Positions 1 to 6,985 of a stretch of DNA of 20,561 nucleotides are shown here, in pieces. Each line of letters starts with the position of its first letter. The first letter of the stretch is position 1. The notes under the pieces are model-generated. The model did not search any database and was not told where the DNA came from. It saw only the letters and a list, made by a program, of their open reading frames with translations. Position numbers and translations under genes: made by a program. This stretch comes from JBBRXJ01 sp038248505 (GTDB lineage: Bacteria > Bacteroidota > Bacteroidia > Bacteroidales > JBBRXJ01). The stretch covers positions 1 to 20,561 of the forward strand of contig JBBRXJ010000064.1 of assembly GCA_038248505.1 (NCBI GenBank), read 5' to 3'.

Positions 1-276
1 ACCATTAAAAACAATACGATTAAAAGAACTGAATACAATAATAAGGATGAAATGCAAAAAGGCTTAATTGAGTTTTTGATGTATTATATTCTCTACCGAA
101 GACACGGAGGTTTAAGAAAAGAACTTAATGTGAAAACACCTTTTCAAGCTATCGAAAAATGGTTCGAAATTAAACCCGAACTATTTTCACAAAAACCTGA
201 TGAATTTAAAAAAAAAGTTTTATCTTTAAAATATATTAATCAAACAAGTTGTCATAAACAACCTTGTGAAACTTAA
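1..276 (+). CDS. IS481-like transposase, C-terminal fragment (cut by window start)
   Basis: The frame is open from base 1 to the TAA at 274-276, so the first ATG inside it (52) is probably internal rather than a true start. The visible part carries the end of an rve integrase core: a YRRHGGLRKEL stretch followed by KTPFQAIEKWFEIKPELF, the usual closing segment of IS481/IS3-like DDE transposases in Bacteroidota. The catalytic Asp residues would lie left of the window; the region holding the last Glu is also not visible. The final residues (NQTSCHKQPCET) run into what looks like the terminal inverted repeat of the element, as is common in this family. Immediately after it comes a truncated transporter gene, so the element probably disrupted that gene. 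Family call is by motif resemblance; IS3-type assignment cannot be excluded. Confidence 0.72.
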   Translation, partial: TIKNNTIKRTEYNNKDEMQKGLIEFLMYYILYRRHGGLRKELNVKTPFQAIEKWFEIKPELFSQKPDEFKKKVLSLKYINQTSCHKQPCET

Positions 277-278
277 CA
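250..278 (+). repeat. putative right end of the IS element
   Basis: The sequence from about 250 begins TGTCATAAACAACC and ends CTTAACA at 278. Read inward on the other strand it starts TGTTAAGTTTCACAAGG, the TGT...ACA ending expected for IS481-type elements. Homology to the cyclic-nucleotide-binding domain of the next gene starts directly afterwards, at 279 (codons for FVIEDG), which fixes the boundary. The matching left end and any target duplication lie outside the window. Confidence 0.45.
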
Positions 279-1101
279 TTTTGTAATTGAAGATGGTACC
301 GCCACTATTACTGATGAAGCAAGTGGTAAGCAAATGGGTTTATTAAAGGAAAATGATAGCTATGGAGAACGCGAACTGTTAACGGGTAGTAATCATAAAG
401 AAACGATTACGGCCAATAGTGATTTACATGCATGGATATTGAGAAAACACAAGTTTGATGAACTGATAAACGTTTCGCCAAAGCTCGCTACAGAGATTAA
501 ACATCTGATTGATAATAAACTCGAGATAATCATTAGCAAAGACTCTAGTGAAGCTGATCATATCGAAAAATGGTAAGAAGAAGTTTCAGATCTTATTGAC
601 GAAAAAAATAACGTACCAAAAGAAAGTGAAATTCGTCAAGAAGCTAGCACGCATAATGCGGCAGGCACCGTTGCTATTGCTATATGGATGGGTATTATGC
701 TCGATGGTATTCCTGAATCTTTTGTTATAGGATCTAATTTACAAACTCATGCAACCATGAGTTTGTCTTTACTAGGCGGTTTATTTCTATCTAATTTTCC
801 GGAAGCTCTTTCGAGTTCTGTTGGTATGTTAAAACAAAATATGTCGCGTACCAAGATTTTTTGGATGTGGATGTCTATTATGATTGTAACAGGTGTAGGC
901 GCTTATTTCGGCAATGTATTTTTCACCAACGTGTCTCCTTTTTGGTTTGCATTAGTTGACGGTATGGCTGCTGGTGCAATGTTAACTATGATTGCCGAAA
1001 CAATGCTCCCTGAAGCATTCCATATTGGTGGTACCGTAACTGGATTATCTACGCTTGTGGGTTTTTTGATAACGCTTTTATTTAAAGTTATAGGACATTA
1101 A
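279..1101 (+). pseudogene. disrupted ZIP-type metal transporter with cyclic-nucleotide-binding domain
   Basis: One reading frame, interrupted only by a TAA at 574-576, encodes two recognisable parts. The first (279-~510) is the C-terminal half of a cyclic-nucleotide-binding beta-barrel: FVIEDGTATIT, then GLLKENDSYGERELL, then a DLHAWILRKHKFDELI segment. The second (~660-1101) is the C-terminal half of a ZIP transporter, with MLDGIPESFVIG in the first helix and SNFPEALSS in the next, resembling ZIP TM4 and TM5, then three further hydrophobic helices. The gene is broken twice: the 5' part is missing at the IS boundary, and the in-frame stop falls in the linker between IEKW and EEVSDLID, where both sides still read as normal coding sequence. 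The stop may be a single-base change. An ATG at 688 could in principle restart translation of the helices but would lack TM1-3. The metal is unknown; the usual ZIP histidines are not visible in TM4/TM5. Confidence 0.8.
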
Positions 1102-1152
1102 AAGCAGTAATGAACATACTTAGGGATATGAATAAAAACTAACAAACAGAAA

Positions 1153-1692
1153 ATGGATCTAACAAAAGGCACAATCATTGATCATGATTTATACGGTGAA
1201 GGCATTGTTGCCAAAGTAAATCCAGTAAGTTATGATGTTTATTTCGCTAAAGGTGGTAAGGTTGAAATATTAAAATCAAATAAGGAATTTTCAATTAAAC
1301 AATCAGGCGATGCAATACAAGAAAGCTCAGCTAGTATTGATATTGAAGCCCTTGAGAAAATGTTTGTATATGTATTGGATCGTTTTGGGATTACACCCTC
1401 AAATATACCTTTAGCTAATAAATGGAGCGGCGGTAAAATGATTCTACAACCAGCAAATACAAGCATGCAGAATAAAGAAATTCCTATTGACGCCTTCTTT
1501 CATAAGATTGTGATGCTTCGCGATCGCCTTCGCGTAATGGAACAAAAAATTAACAGTAATGCAAAAATGAGCGATGATGAGAAAGTAGATCTTCAGCAGT
1601 ACATTACTCGAATTTACGGTAGTTTAACGACCTTTAATGTGCTTTTTGCCGATAAGGATAATCAATTTATAGGTACTGGTGGTGCCGAATAA
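1153..1692 (+). CDS. hypothetical protein with N-terminal SH3/Tudor-like segment
   Basis: A 179-residue soluble protein with no signal peptide or membrane segment. Residues 5-40 (KGTIIDHDLYGEGIV...YDVYFAKGGKVEIL) follow the pattern 'G..V.H..yG.G.V......v.V.F..GGK..l', seen in small SH3/Tudor-like barrels at the ends of helicases and in stand-alone Bacteroidota proteins. The remainder is mainly helical and polar, with a probable coiled region around residues 110-150, and ends GTGGAE. I do not recognise a function. The start has no Shine-Dalgarno sequence, as usual here. It converges on the next gene with only 15 bases between the stop codons and no visible terminator. It lies 51 bases after the broken ZIP gene and may once have shared its transcript. 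Confidence 0.75.
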   Translation: MDLTKGTIIDHDLYGEGIVAKVNPVSYDVYFAKGGKVEILKSNKEFSIKQSGDAIQESSASIDIEALEKMFVYVLDRFGITPSNIPLANKWSGGKMILQPANTSMQNKEIPIDAFFHKIVMLRDRLRVMEQKINSNAKMSDDEKVDLQQYITRIYGSLTTFNVLFADKDNQFIGTGGAE

Positions 1693-1707
1693 GTAACTCC
1701 TCTCCTA

Positions 1708-2283
1708 TTATTTTTTCTTTTGACCTTTTACTGGTGCTTTAATTGTTGCTACTTTCGCTTTAGGCGCTTGGTTTGTTATATTTGTTTTTACGGTATCTTT
1801 TTCAGCAACGGGTATGGTGCTAATAGCTTTAACTGTATCTGGCTTGGGTTTTGGCATTTCAACTGGTGCGGGTGCGGCTATAAAACCCATAATTTTTTGC
1901 GATGTTACAATTTTTAATTTATCGGTAGTGGTCGTTAATATTGACAGTGTGCGAACTTTTTCATTATCAATGCACCAAATATTTTTACCGCATTGCGCCA
2001 TGGTCATTCCCAATGAACTTTTGTAAAAATCAATGGCGTTAAGCGGTGCATATTGCTCAATCGTATCACAAATTCCTGCTTCGGTAAATTTATACACCCG
2101 GTATTCGCGTTTATCGGCAACGGCAAAACATCTGATTTCGTTTTTTGTATCAGCTACAGAATCGCGTACATACTTCTTTTTAATAAGGTCGTATACCTTT
2201 TGGTGATTATCACCGAGGTTTTGAGAGCTAAGCATTTGTATGGTCCCAATACCTATGATTGCAATAAATAGTAGCTGTTTCAT
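1708..2283 (-). CDS. hypothetical secreted protein with Pro/Lys-rich tail
   Basis: I place the start at the ATG at 2283, because from there the protein begins MKQLLFIAIIGIGTIQMLSS, a good signal peptide with likely cleavage before QNLG; an upstream ATG at 2301 would add six residues (MILLQN) in front. The mature part (about 170 residues) has a globular half, with segments around KKYVRDSVADTKNEIRCFAVADKREYRVYKF and a CDTIEQYAPLNAIDFYKSS stretch, then a low-complexity tail rich in Pro, Lys, Thr and Val ending KGQKKK. The basic tail could contact the cell envelope, but that is a guess. Two cysteines in the globular half (in IRCF and ICDT) and two more nearby (QCGK, IWCI) may form disulfides after export. 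No family is recognised. It is divergent from the TauE-like gene. Confidence 0.7.
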   Translation of the reverse strand: MKQLLFIAIIGIGTIQMLSSQNLGDNHQKVYDLIKKKYVRDSVADTKNEIRCFAVADKREYRVYKFTEAGICDTIEQYAPLNAIDFYKSSLGMTMAQCGKNIWCIDNEKVRTLSILTTTTDKLKIVTSQKIMGFIAAPAPVEMPKPKPDTVKAISTIPVAEKDTVKTNITNQAPKAKVATIKAPVKGQKKK

Positions 2284-2459
2284 ATTTTGTAATAGTATCA
2301 TCTATATAAAAAATCGTTATTGTATGAAAGTTAAAAATAAGTATTTCATAACTTAATTGCTAGTATTTGGATATAAAAATATTCAATTCTACGCGTATAT
2401 ACGGGCTTAAACCTATGAGAATAGGCAATATTGACTAACTTCACAGAAATAACTATCCC

Positions 2460-3227
2460 ATGATTTTTACAGATATTCTCTCCTATTATAGCCTATCTCC
2501 TAGCAATGTAGCATTTTTGGTTTTTGCCGCAATACTAATTGGAATTTCAAAAACAGGCATTATTGGCACCGGAATTCTTGTAGTACCAGTGCTTGCAAAT
2601 ATTTTCGGCGGTCGCATATCAACGGGTGTATTGCTGCCAATGCTCATTATTACAGATGTTTATGCGGTAACTTACTATAGACGTTTTGCATCTTGGAAAC
2701 ATTTGATGATGCTGTTGCCCTCAGCCTTTATTGGTATTGGTATTGCGACTTTGGTTGGTAAAGACATTTCAGATTCCATGTTTCGAATTTGTATTGCTGC
2801 CATGATATTTATTGGCCTTATTATTATGGTTTGGGAGGACTTTCAGCCCGATGACCCCAATGTACCCGACAATAAATTGCTTGCAGGATTTACTGGTGTA
2901 ATGGCGGGTTTTGCAACAATGATAGGCAATGCATCGGGACCAATCATGTCCATTTACCTTTTAACCATGCGCATTCCAAAAAATGTAATAATAGGCACCG
3001 CGGCATGGTATTATTTAATCATTAACCTTAGCAAATTACCACTTCAGTTGTGGGTTTGGAAGACAATTAACGTTCACTCATTGAGTCTGAATCTGTTTTT
3101 AGTTCCGTTTATTCTTATTGGTGCATTTGCCGGAATCCGCATTGCACGGTATATTCCAGAGCGTATTTATAGATATATTATTACGGTTGTTGTAGCTATA
3201 GCTGCCGTAATTATGATTTTTCGATGA
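2460..3227 (+). CDS. TauE/SafE-type membrane exporter
   Basis: A 255-residue polytopic membrane protein with about eight hydrophobic helices. It has the two-repeat layout of the TauE/SafE family: the first repeat carries ILIGISKTGIIGTGILVVPVLA and the second carries GFTGVMAGFATMIGNASGPIMSIYLL, each with the Gly-rich helix and a conserved small-residue turn (SKTG, GNASGP). Members of this family move sulfite, sulfoacetate and other small organic anions across the inner membrane; the substrate cannot be read from sequence. The length matches the family. It stands alone in a divergent arrangement with the secreted protein to its left. The truncated PIN frame overlaps its stop by four bases (ATGA), which is probably fortuitous. 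Sulfur-compound export would fit with the thiol-rich operon nearby, but that link is only proximity, on the opposite strand. Confidence 0.9.
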   Translation: MIFTDILSYYSLSPSNVAFLVFAAILIGISKTGIIGTGILVVPVLANIFGGRISTGVLLPMLIITDVYAVTYYRRFASWKHLMMLLPSAFIGIGIATLVGKDISDSMFRICIAAMIFIGLIIMVWEDFQPDDPNVPDNKLLAGFTGVMAGFATMIGNASGPIMSIYLLTMRIPKNVIIGTAAWYYLIINLSKLPLQLWVWKTINVHSLSLNLFLVPFILIGAFAGIRIARYIPERIYRYIITVVVAIAAVIMIFR

Positions 3228-3655
3228 GTTTAAATATTCGCAATATAAAGCCGCCGTACCTACAGTATTTGTGGCTGTATTCGATTTTTTTATTGGTAGT
3301 TAAGTTGATGTTTTTGCCTTTGGTGTATCATTCTGCAGAATCAAATATATTTATCAGCACACAGGTTTTAAATGAGTTTGTAAGCGCTTTTAATAAAAAG
3401 TTGAAATCTTCTTGGTCGGATATTATAAACTCATTGAAAGAGATTACAGAGAACTTTATTATCCTTAACAATACCGCAGACATTATAAAAGAAGCCTGCA
3501 CGATTGCTCAAAAATGTCAATTCTCTTATTACGATTCTCTTATTATAGCTGCGGCTCTCGATTGTGGTTGTACGACCCTTTACAGTGAAGATATGCAGCA
3601 TAACCAAGTTGTTGAAGGGTTGCTTACGATTGTAAATCCTTTCCTATTGCCTTAA
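3224..3655 (+). pseudogene. N-terminally truncated PIN-domain (VapC-like) nuclease
   Basis: The frame from about codon 43 onward is a clear PIN domain: ISTQVLNEFVSAF (acidic Glu of NEF), then FSYYDSLIIAAALDCGC (second acidic site) and TTLYSEDMQHNQVV (third acidic site), ending in TIVNPFLLP as PIN toxins of this group do. What is missing is the opening strand with the first catalytic Asp (normally a FLDSNILIY-type segment). In its place the frame reads hydrophobic, non-homologous sequence that begins inside the stop codon of the exporter. I looked at the other frames of 3228-3350 and did not find the missing strand. No antitoxin gene lies beside it. It is best read as the remnant of a VapC-like toxin after loss of its antitoxin and N-terminus, perhaps by a deletion that joined it to the exporter gene. 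Confidence 0.7.
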
Positions 3656-3675
3656 TATATATTTTAGTTAATTAA

Positions 3676-3698
3676 GGCACGCGCATAATGCGCGCGCC
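3676..3698 (-). terminator. GC-rich hairpin between convergent transcripts
   Basis: Arms GGCACGCGCA (3676-3685) and TGCGCGCGCC (3689-3698) enclose a 3-base loop. Read as minus-strand RNA the single mismatch becomes a G-U pair, giving a 10-pair stem. The hairpin sits 32 bases past the stop of the minus-strand thioredoxin reductase gene and 21 bases past the PIN frame. The U-tract is weak on either side (TTAATTAA on the minus strand; ATTTGTTTTTTG some bases beyond on the plus strand), so it may act as a stabilising 3' end as much as a classical terminator. Confidence 0.55.
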
Positions 3699-3729
3699 AT
3701 TGGTCATTTGTTTTTTGATATGAGTGTAA

Positions 3730-4998
3730 TTATTTATTCAGCTCCCTTGTAATAGCAATTGCCGCAATCGTTCCATCAGCAACTGCTGTGGTGATTTGGC
3801 GATATTTTTTACTCGTTACGTCACCTATTGCATATATATCTTCGAGGTTGGTACGTTTGTCTTCGTCGGTGATTAAGTAGCCCCATTGGTCTTTATTTAA
3901 ACTGCTGTCGAACATATCCAGATTGGGTTTTAGGCCAACAAATACAAATGCGCCATCTGTTATCAGGTCTTTATTTGTTTTGGTTTTTAAATCTTCAACA
4001 ACCAATTTTAAACGATCTCCTTCTTTGTAAAAGCCGCGTACTTCATGGCTAAATAGGAATTTTACTTTGGGGTTTGCAAGCAGCTTTTCTTGAGCCTGTG
4101 CATTGGCTTGTAGTTTGTCAAACTGATGTACTAAGGTTACCGATGCTGCGAATTTGGTAATAAAATCGGCCTCTTCCACAGCACTATTGCCACCACCTAT
4201 TACAATAACATCTTTATCTACATAATATTTTGCATCGCAGGTAGCACAATATGAAATGCCTTTGCCCTTTAATTCCTTTTCGCCTGGTACATTTAAATAG
4301 TTTGGTGAACTGCCTGTTCCAATGATTATTTTATTGGCTTTTATGGTTTCGTATTCATCTATAACTACTTCTTTTTTAACCAAATCAACCATGGTAACAT
4401 CAACTGCTACTTTAAACACTACACCACAAAGTTTGGTTTGTTCCGACATGTTATGCGATAGCATATACCCCGGCTGAGGGTCAATAAACCCAGGGTAATT
4501 GGACACTTGATGCGTGATTGCAACGTAACCACCGGGCAGTTGTGTATCAATCATAATAGTATTTACCTTCGCTTGGCATAAATACAGTCCAGCTGTAAGT
4601 CCTGCAGGGCCTCCACCAATAATTAGCACATCGCATTCCGTTACAGATGGCTTTATTTTATCCTGTATAGCTTTAAGCTTTTCAGCGTCCATCATGCCAT
4701 TCAGGCGTTCAATGATTTCCGATTTTTTTATTCCTCCACTTACACGCGACTGCACTTCTTTTCCATTTTCGTAAAAAAGCAATGTGGGAGAGCTTTTCAC
4801 AGCAAGCTTATCGGCCAGTTCGCGATTGCCTTGTCGAAATACTTTTACAAACCTTATATCGTTGCCATATAGCGCAGCCAAACTATCGAGTTTGGGAGCC
4901 AATGCCTCACAGGGAGGACATTCAGTACTAAAAAAATCAACGACAACTTTTCCTGAAAGGATTGTTTTGTCGTAATCGGTAGCATTAATTTCAATCAT
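3730..4998 (-). CDS. thioredoxin-thioredoxin reductase fusion
   Basis: A 422-residue flavoprotein with an N-terminal thioredoxin domain (1-~105) and a C-terminal thioredoxin reductase (about 120-422). The thioredoxin has CPPC at 27-30 rather than the usual CGPC, and the cis-Pro of SSPT at 71. The reductase has the FAD-binding GGGPAG at 128-133, the redox CATC at 251-254, the dinucleotide loop GGGNSA at 268-273 and the closing IGDV at 391-394. The domain order is opposite to the reductase-first fusion known from Mycobacterium leprae. The segment after strand two reads HQFDKLQ in place of HRRxxxR, the Arg motif that contacts the NADPH 2'-phosphate, so NADH or another donor is more likely. It is the last gene of the minus-strand cluster, 10 bases after the DUF302 gene, and would supply electrons to thiols handled by the cluster. 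Confidence 0.92.
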   Translation of the reverse strand: MIEINATDYDKTILSGKVVVDFFSTECPPCEALAPKLDSLAALYGNDIRFVKVFRQGNRELADKLAVKSSPTLLFYENGKEVQSRVSGGIKKSEIIERLNGMMDAEKLKAIQDKIKPSVTECDVLIIGGGPAGLTAGLYLCQAKVNTIMIDTQLPGGYVAITHQVSNYPGFIDPQPGYMLSHNMSEQTKLCGVVFKVAVDVTMVDLVKKEVVIDEYETIKANKIIIGTGSSPNYLNVPGEKELKGKGISYCATCDAKYYVDKDVIVIGGGNSAVEEADFITKFAASVTLVHQFDKLQANAQAQEKLLANPKVKFLFSHEVRGFYKEGDRLKLVVEDLKTKTNKDLITDGAFVFVGLKPNLDMFDSSLNKDQWGYLITDEDKRTNLEDIYAIGDVTSKKYRQITTAVADGTIAAIAITRELNK

Positions 4999-5008
4999 GA
5001 CGGCTATT

Positions 5009-5410
5009 TTAACTGTTTTGTGTGATCACATCTTTAATAATTTCTTCGCTTTCCTCAAAGGCCTGTTTCATAACAACAGCAATATCGGGCGAAAGCATGC
5101 TTTGCATAAGCGGAACATTCATACGCGAAATGAAAACTGAGCCCCCCTCTCGCTCAAAAATAGAGATACGACAAGGCATTAAGGCACTGGCTTGTCGCGT
5201 GTTATCCTTTGTTAATATTTGTGCCGAAAGCGTTGGTTTGCATATTTCAAGCACTTTAACAGCGGATACTTCAATTCCGTTTTTATGCATGATAGCCTGT
5301 AAATCATGTGTATAAAGGAGTTTCCATCCAGCCAGCGTTATGTTATTGCTTATTTTTTCGAGTGCTTGGTCGAAGCTAAGCGATACTTTACTTTCTAAAA
5401 ACATAGTCAT
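5009..5410 (-). CDS. DUF302 family protein
   Basis: A 133-residue protein of the DUF302 fold. The segments around SFDQALEKISNNITLAGWKLLYTHDL, the VLEICKPTLSAQIL strand, ALMPCRISIFE and GSVFISRMN follow the family profile, including the conserved Cys of the EIC-P motif and the Cys of LMPCR. The frame is open further upstream, but the first 33 codons overlap the end of the radical SAM gene in another frame and have no family similarity, so I start at the ATG at 5410 (MTMFLESKVS); the ATG at 5404 is nearly as good. The biochemical role of DUF302 is not established; members occur beside sulfur, redox and metal genes. Here it is 22 bases after the radical SAM gene and 10 before the thioredoxin reductase fusion, so co-transcription is very likely. 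Confidence 0.82.
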   Translation of the reverse strand: MTMFLESKVSLSFDQALEKISNNITLAGWKLLYTHDLQAIMHKNGIEVSAVKVLEICKPTLSAQILTKDNTRQASALMPCRISIFEREGGSVFISRMNVPLMQSMLSPDIAVVMKQAFEESEEIIKDVITQNS

Positions 5411-5432
5411 AATTGCTGTTGTTAAGTTATTG

Positions 5433-6734
5433 TTATTCTGAATACAAAGATAATCCCATTTCGAGTAATTCTTTAACCGGACGACAATCGGGTGAATGCA
5501 AGCTGCCACATTTATTTTTGGCTACTGATGCGCAGCCACCACCGCAAGCCAATTGCAGATTGCATGTTTTACAGGCGGCAATCGATAGTACATCGCGCTC
5601 TTGCCATTCCTCTATTGCCTCGTTGTTTAGCGCCACTTGCGGATAATAGGTTCCGAGCGATTCGCCAGGCTTTCCGACGGTGGCGGTGCAGGAATAGACA
5701 TTGCCGCTATAATCGAAGGCCCATTCAGTTTTAAAGCCCGGGCAGGAGTCGAACAAAGGAGAAGGCAATTCGCCTTCCTCAGTAAGGAATTTGGCTAGCG
5801 AAAAGGCTGGTCTATGAAAAGATAGTATTTCGGGATGGAATTTTATGAGTTGATAGATGTCTTGATACATTGAAACGCGATCGTATAACTTAGTGTTTTC
5901 GGATTGGCAAAAGTGTAATTCATAATTACGACCAAGTTGTGTTTTGAAGAGCCTATTGTTTGTCCAACCTCTAGCGATGGCAAAGCGAGCCAATTCAGGT
6001 AGTTGAGCGATGTTTTCGCGATCGAGCACCATGCGCAGATTAATAGGAATGTTTAACTCCAGCGCCCTATCAATGCCCTCAACAACCTTTTCAAAAGTCG
6101 ATGCGCCACTTGCGAGCATTCTGCGCTTATCGTGTGCAATACCCACACCATCAAGGGTTACTTGAATCTCACGGATACTCGCAGTTTTAAGTAAATCAAC
6201 ATACTCGCTGAGGTGATATCCATTTGTTACCACCGCCAAATCGCATGAAATAGCATTTAGCTGAGAGATAAGATACGATATGCTTTCGCGCACCTTTGTG
6301 CCAGGTAATAATGGTTCGCCACCAAAGAGTGTAACATATTTTTTACGTCCCTTAAAAGCAGTTGAAATATATTTAATAAATGCATCAATGATACTATTGT
6401 AAGGCATTTCAGGTGTGTTGTTGTAGCCATCCTGATAGCAATAGGAACATTTAAAATTACACGCATAGGTCGATACAAAAAACAATTGTACTTCGTCGGT
6501 ATCGCGTGTATCAATAAATTCGAGGTATTTATGTTTAAACAGTTTTTCTTCGGCAATGGAATCGACATAGTAGCCTTTTTCAATTAACTCAGCTGTATTG
6601 TTATAGTTACCACTAATAATTTGTTGGGCAATATCAGCTTCTAAGATATCGGCATTTCCTGATAAAGGATTAACGATGAACCATGAAGAGCTATCTTTTA
6701 GGTGACCGATTATATTGTGCTTACTGGCTTGCAT
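5433..6734 (-). CDS. radical SAM/SPASM peptide-modifying enzyme
   Basis: A 433-residue enzyme. Residues 92-99 carry CNFKCSYC, which binds the catalytic [4Fe-4S] cluster that cleaves S-adenosylmethionine; FGGEP at 137-141 is the second radical SAM motif. The C-terminal third is a complete SPASM domain: C331, twelve residues, G344, four residues, C349, then C388-x2-C391-x5-C397-x3-C401, then C409 and C417. This is the seven-cysteine pattern, plus one extra, that holds two auxiliary Fe-S clusters in enzymes modifying ribosomal peptides (anaerobic sulfatase maturases, AlbA, PqqE relatives). The first 75 residues could form the peptide-binding extension, but I cannot show an RRE fold. A 32-residue Cys-containing frame lies 83 bases upstream and is the obvious candidate substrate. 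The bond it makes (thioether, C-C or other) is not readable from sequence. The cytoplasm must be reducing for it to work. Confidence 0.92.
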   Translation of the reverse strand: MQASKHNIIGHLKDSSSWFIVNPLSGNADILEADIAQQIISGNYNNTAELIEKGYYVDSIAEEKLFKHKYLEFIDTRDTDEVQLFFVSTYACNFKCSYCYQDGYNNTPEMPYNSIIDAFIKYISTAFKGRKKYVTLFGGEPLLPGTKVRESISYLISQLNAISCDLAVVTNGYHLSEYVDLLKTASIREIQVTLDGVGIAHDKRRMLASGASTFEKVVEGIDRALELNIPINLRMVLDRENIAQLPELARFAIARGWTNNRLFKTQLGRNYELHFCQSENTKLYDRVSMYQDIYQLIKFHPEILSFHRPAFSLAKFLTEEGELPSPLFDSCPGFKTEWAFDYSGNVYSCTATVGKPGESLGTYYPQVALNNEAIEEWQERDVLSIAACKTCNLQLACGGGCASVAKNKCGSLHSPDCRPVKELLEMGLSLYSE

Positions 6735-6770
6735 GAACGATATTTTAAAAATAAAAGTAGCGATAGAAAA

Positions 6771-6809
6771 GAAAAAACATGCAGAATAATGATTTATGCT
6801 GCATGTTTT
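6771..6809 (-). terminator. attenuator-like hairpin between peptide gene and radical SAM gene
   Basis: Perfect 11-base arms AAAACATGCAG (6774-6784) and CTGCATGTTTT (6799-6809) enclose a 14-base loop. On the minus strand the second arm runs into a T-rich tract (TTTTTTCTTTTC). It begins 8 bases past the stop of the small peptide gene and ends 36 bases before the radical SAM start. As an intrinsic terminator with partial read-through it would give more transcript for the peptide than for the enzyme. Confidence 0.65.
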
Positions 6810-6817
6810 AGAAATGT

Positions 6818-6916
6818 TTAGTCATGACAACCAGCTACAATGCGACTATTCTTAGCACAGCACTGAGCCACATTCACATTTTTTTTTTCGATTGATTTTT
6901 TAATTAACGATTTCAT
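6818..6916 (-). CDS. 32-residue cysteine-containing peptide, candidate RiPP precursor
   Basis: A short frame from the ATG at 6916 to the TAA at 6818-6820, too small for most gene finders. The product has a Lys-rich, helical-looking first part (MKSLIKKSIEKKN, a plausible leader) and a C-terminal part AQCCAKNSRIVAGCHD with Cys at 19, 20 and 30. Support for its being real: it lies in the same strand and gap between the methyltransferase and the radical SAM/SPASM gene; it is followed at once by a terminator-like hairpin; leader-plus-core layout and length suit ribosomally made, modified peptides. There is no Gly-Gly cleavage site and no protease or ABC exporter gene nearby, so the product may stay in the cell. 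I do not recognise its family. A chance frame of this length is possible; the position and composition make that unlikely. Confidence 0.68.
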   Translation of the reverse strand: MKSLIKKSIEKKNVNVAQCCAKNSRIVAGCHD

Positions 6917-6956
6917 TTTATTTGTGATTAGTAGTTAGTAACAAAGGAATAGTGAT

Positions 6957-6977
6957 CCGCCACGGCGGAGTGATGAG
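6957..6977 (+). repeat. short dispersed palindromic repeat, copy 1
   Basis: The sequence starts CCGCCACGGCGG, a 5-base-pair palindrome with a 2-base centre, and continues AGTGATGAG. It is GC-rich against AT-rich surroundings and lies between the methyltransferase stop and the peptide gene. Related copies are seen at 14951 and 18089, with a weaker one near 8902. Confidence 0.5.
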
Positions 6978-6985
6978 TGGGCAAT

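Noticed and set aside
548..730. Small plus-strand frame (60 codons) within the ZIP pseudogene
   Set aside because: It is in another frame from the clear cyclic-nucleotide and ZIP homology, which continues on both sides of the TAA at 574; it has no recognisable content.
5411..5509. N-terminal extension of the DUF302 protein
   Set aside because: These codons overlap the end of the radical SAM gene in a different frame and show no DUF302 similarity; the ATG at 5410 gives the family length.
6257..6583. 108-codon minus-strand frame inside the radical SAM gene
   Set aside because: It overlaps the region coding for the CxxxCxxC and GGEP motifs in the correct frame, and its own product has no family features; it is a shadow.
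6917..6985. Separate promoter for the small peptide gene
   Set aside because: A TATTCCTTTG at about 6940-6949 resembles the -7 box but has four bases instead of two between TA and TTTG, so I did not list it.
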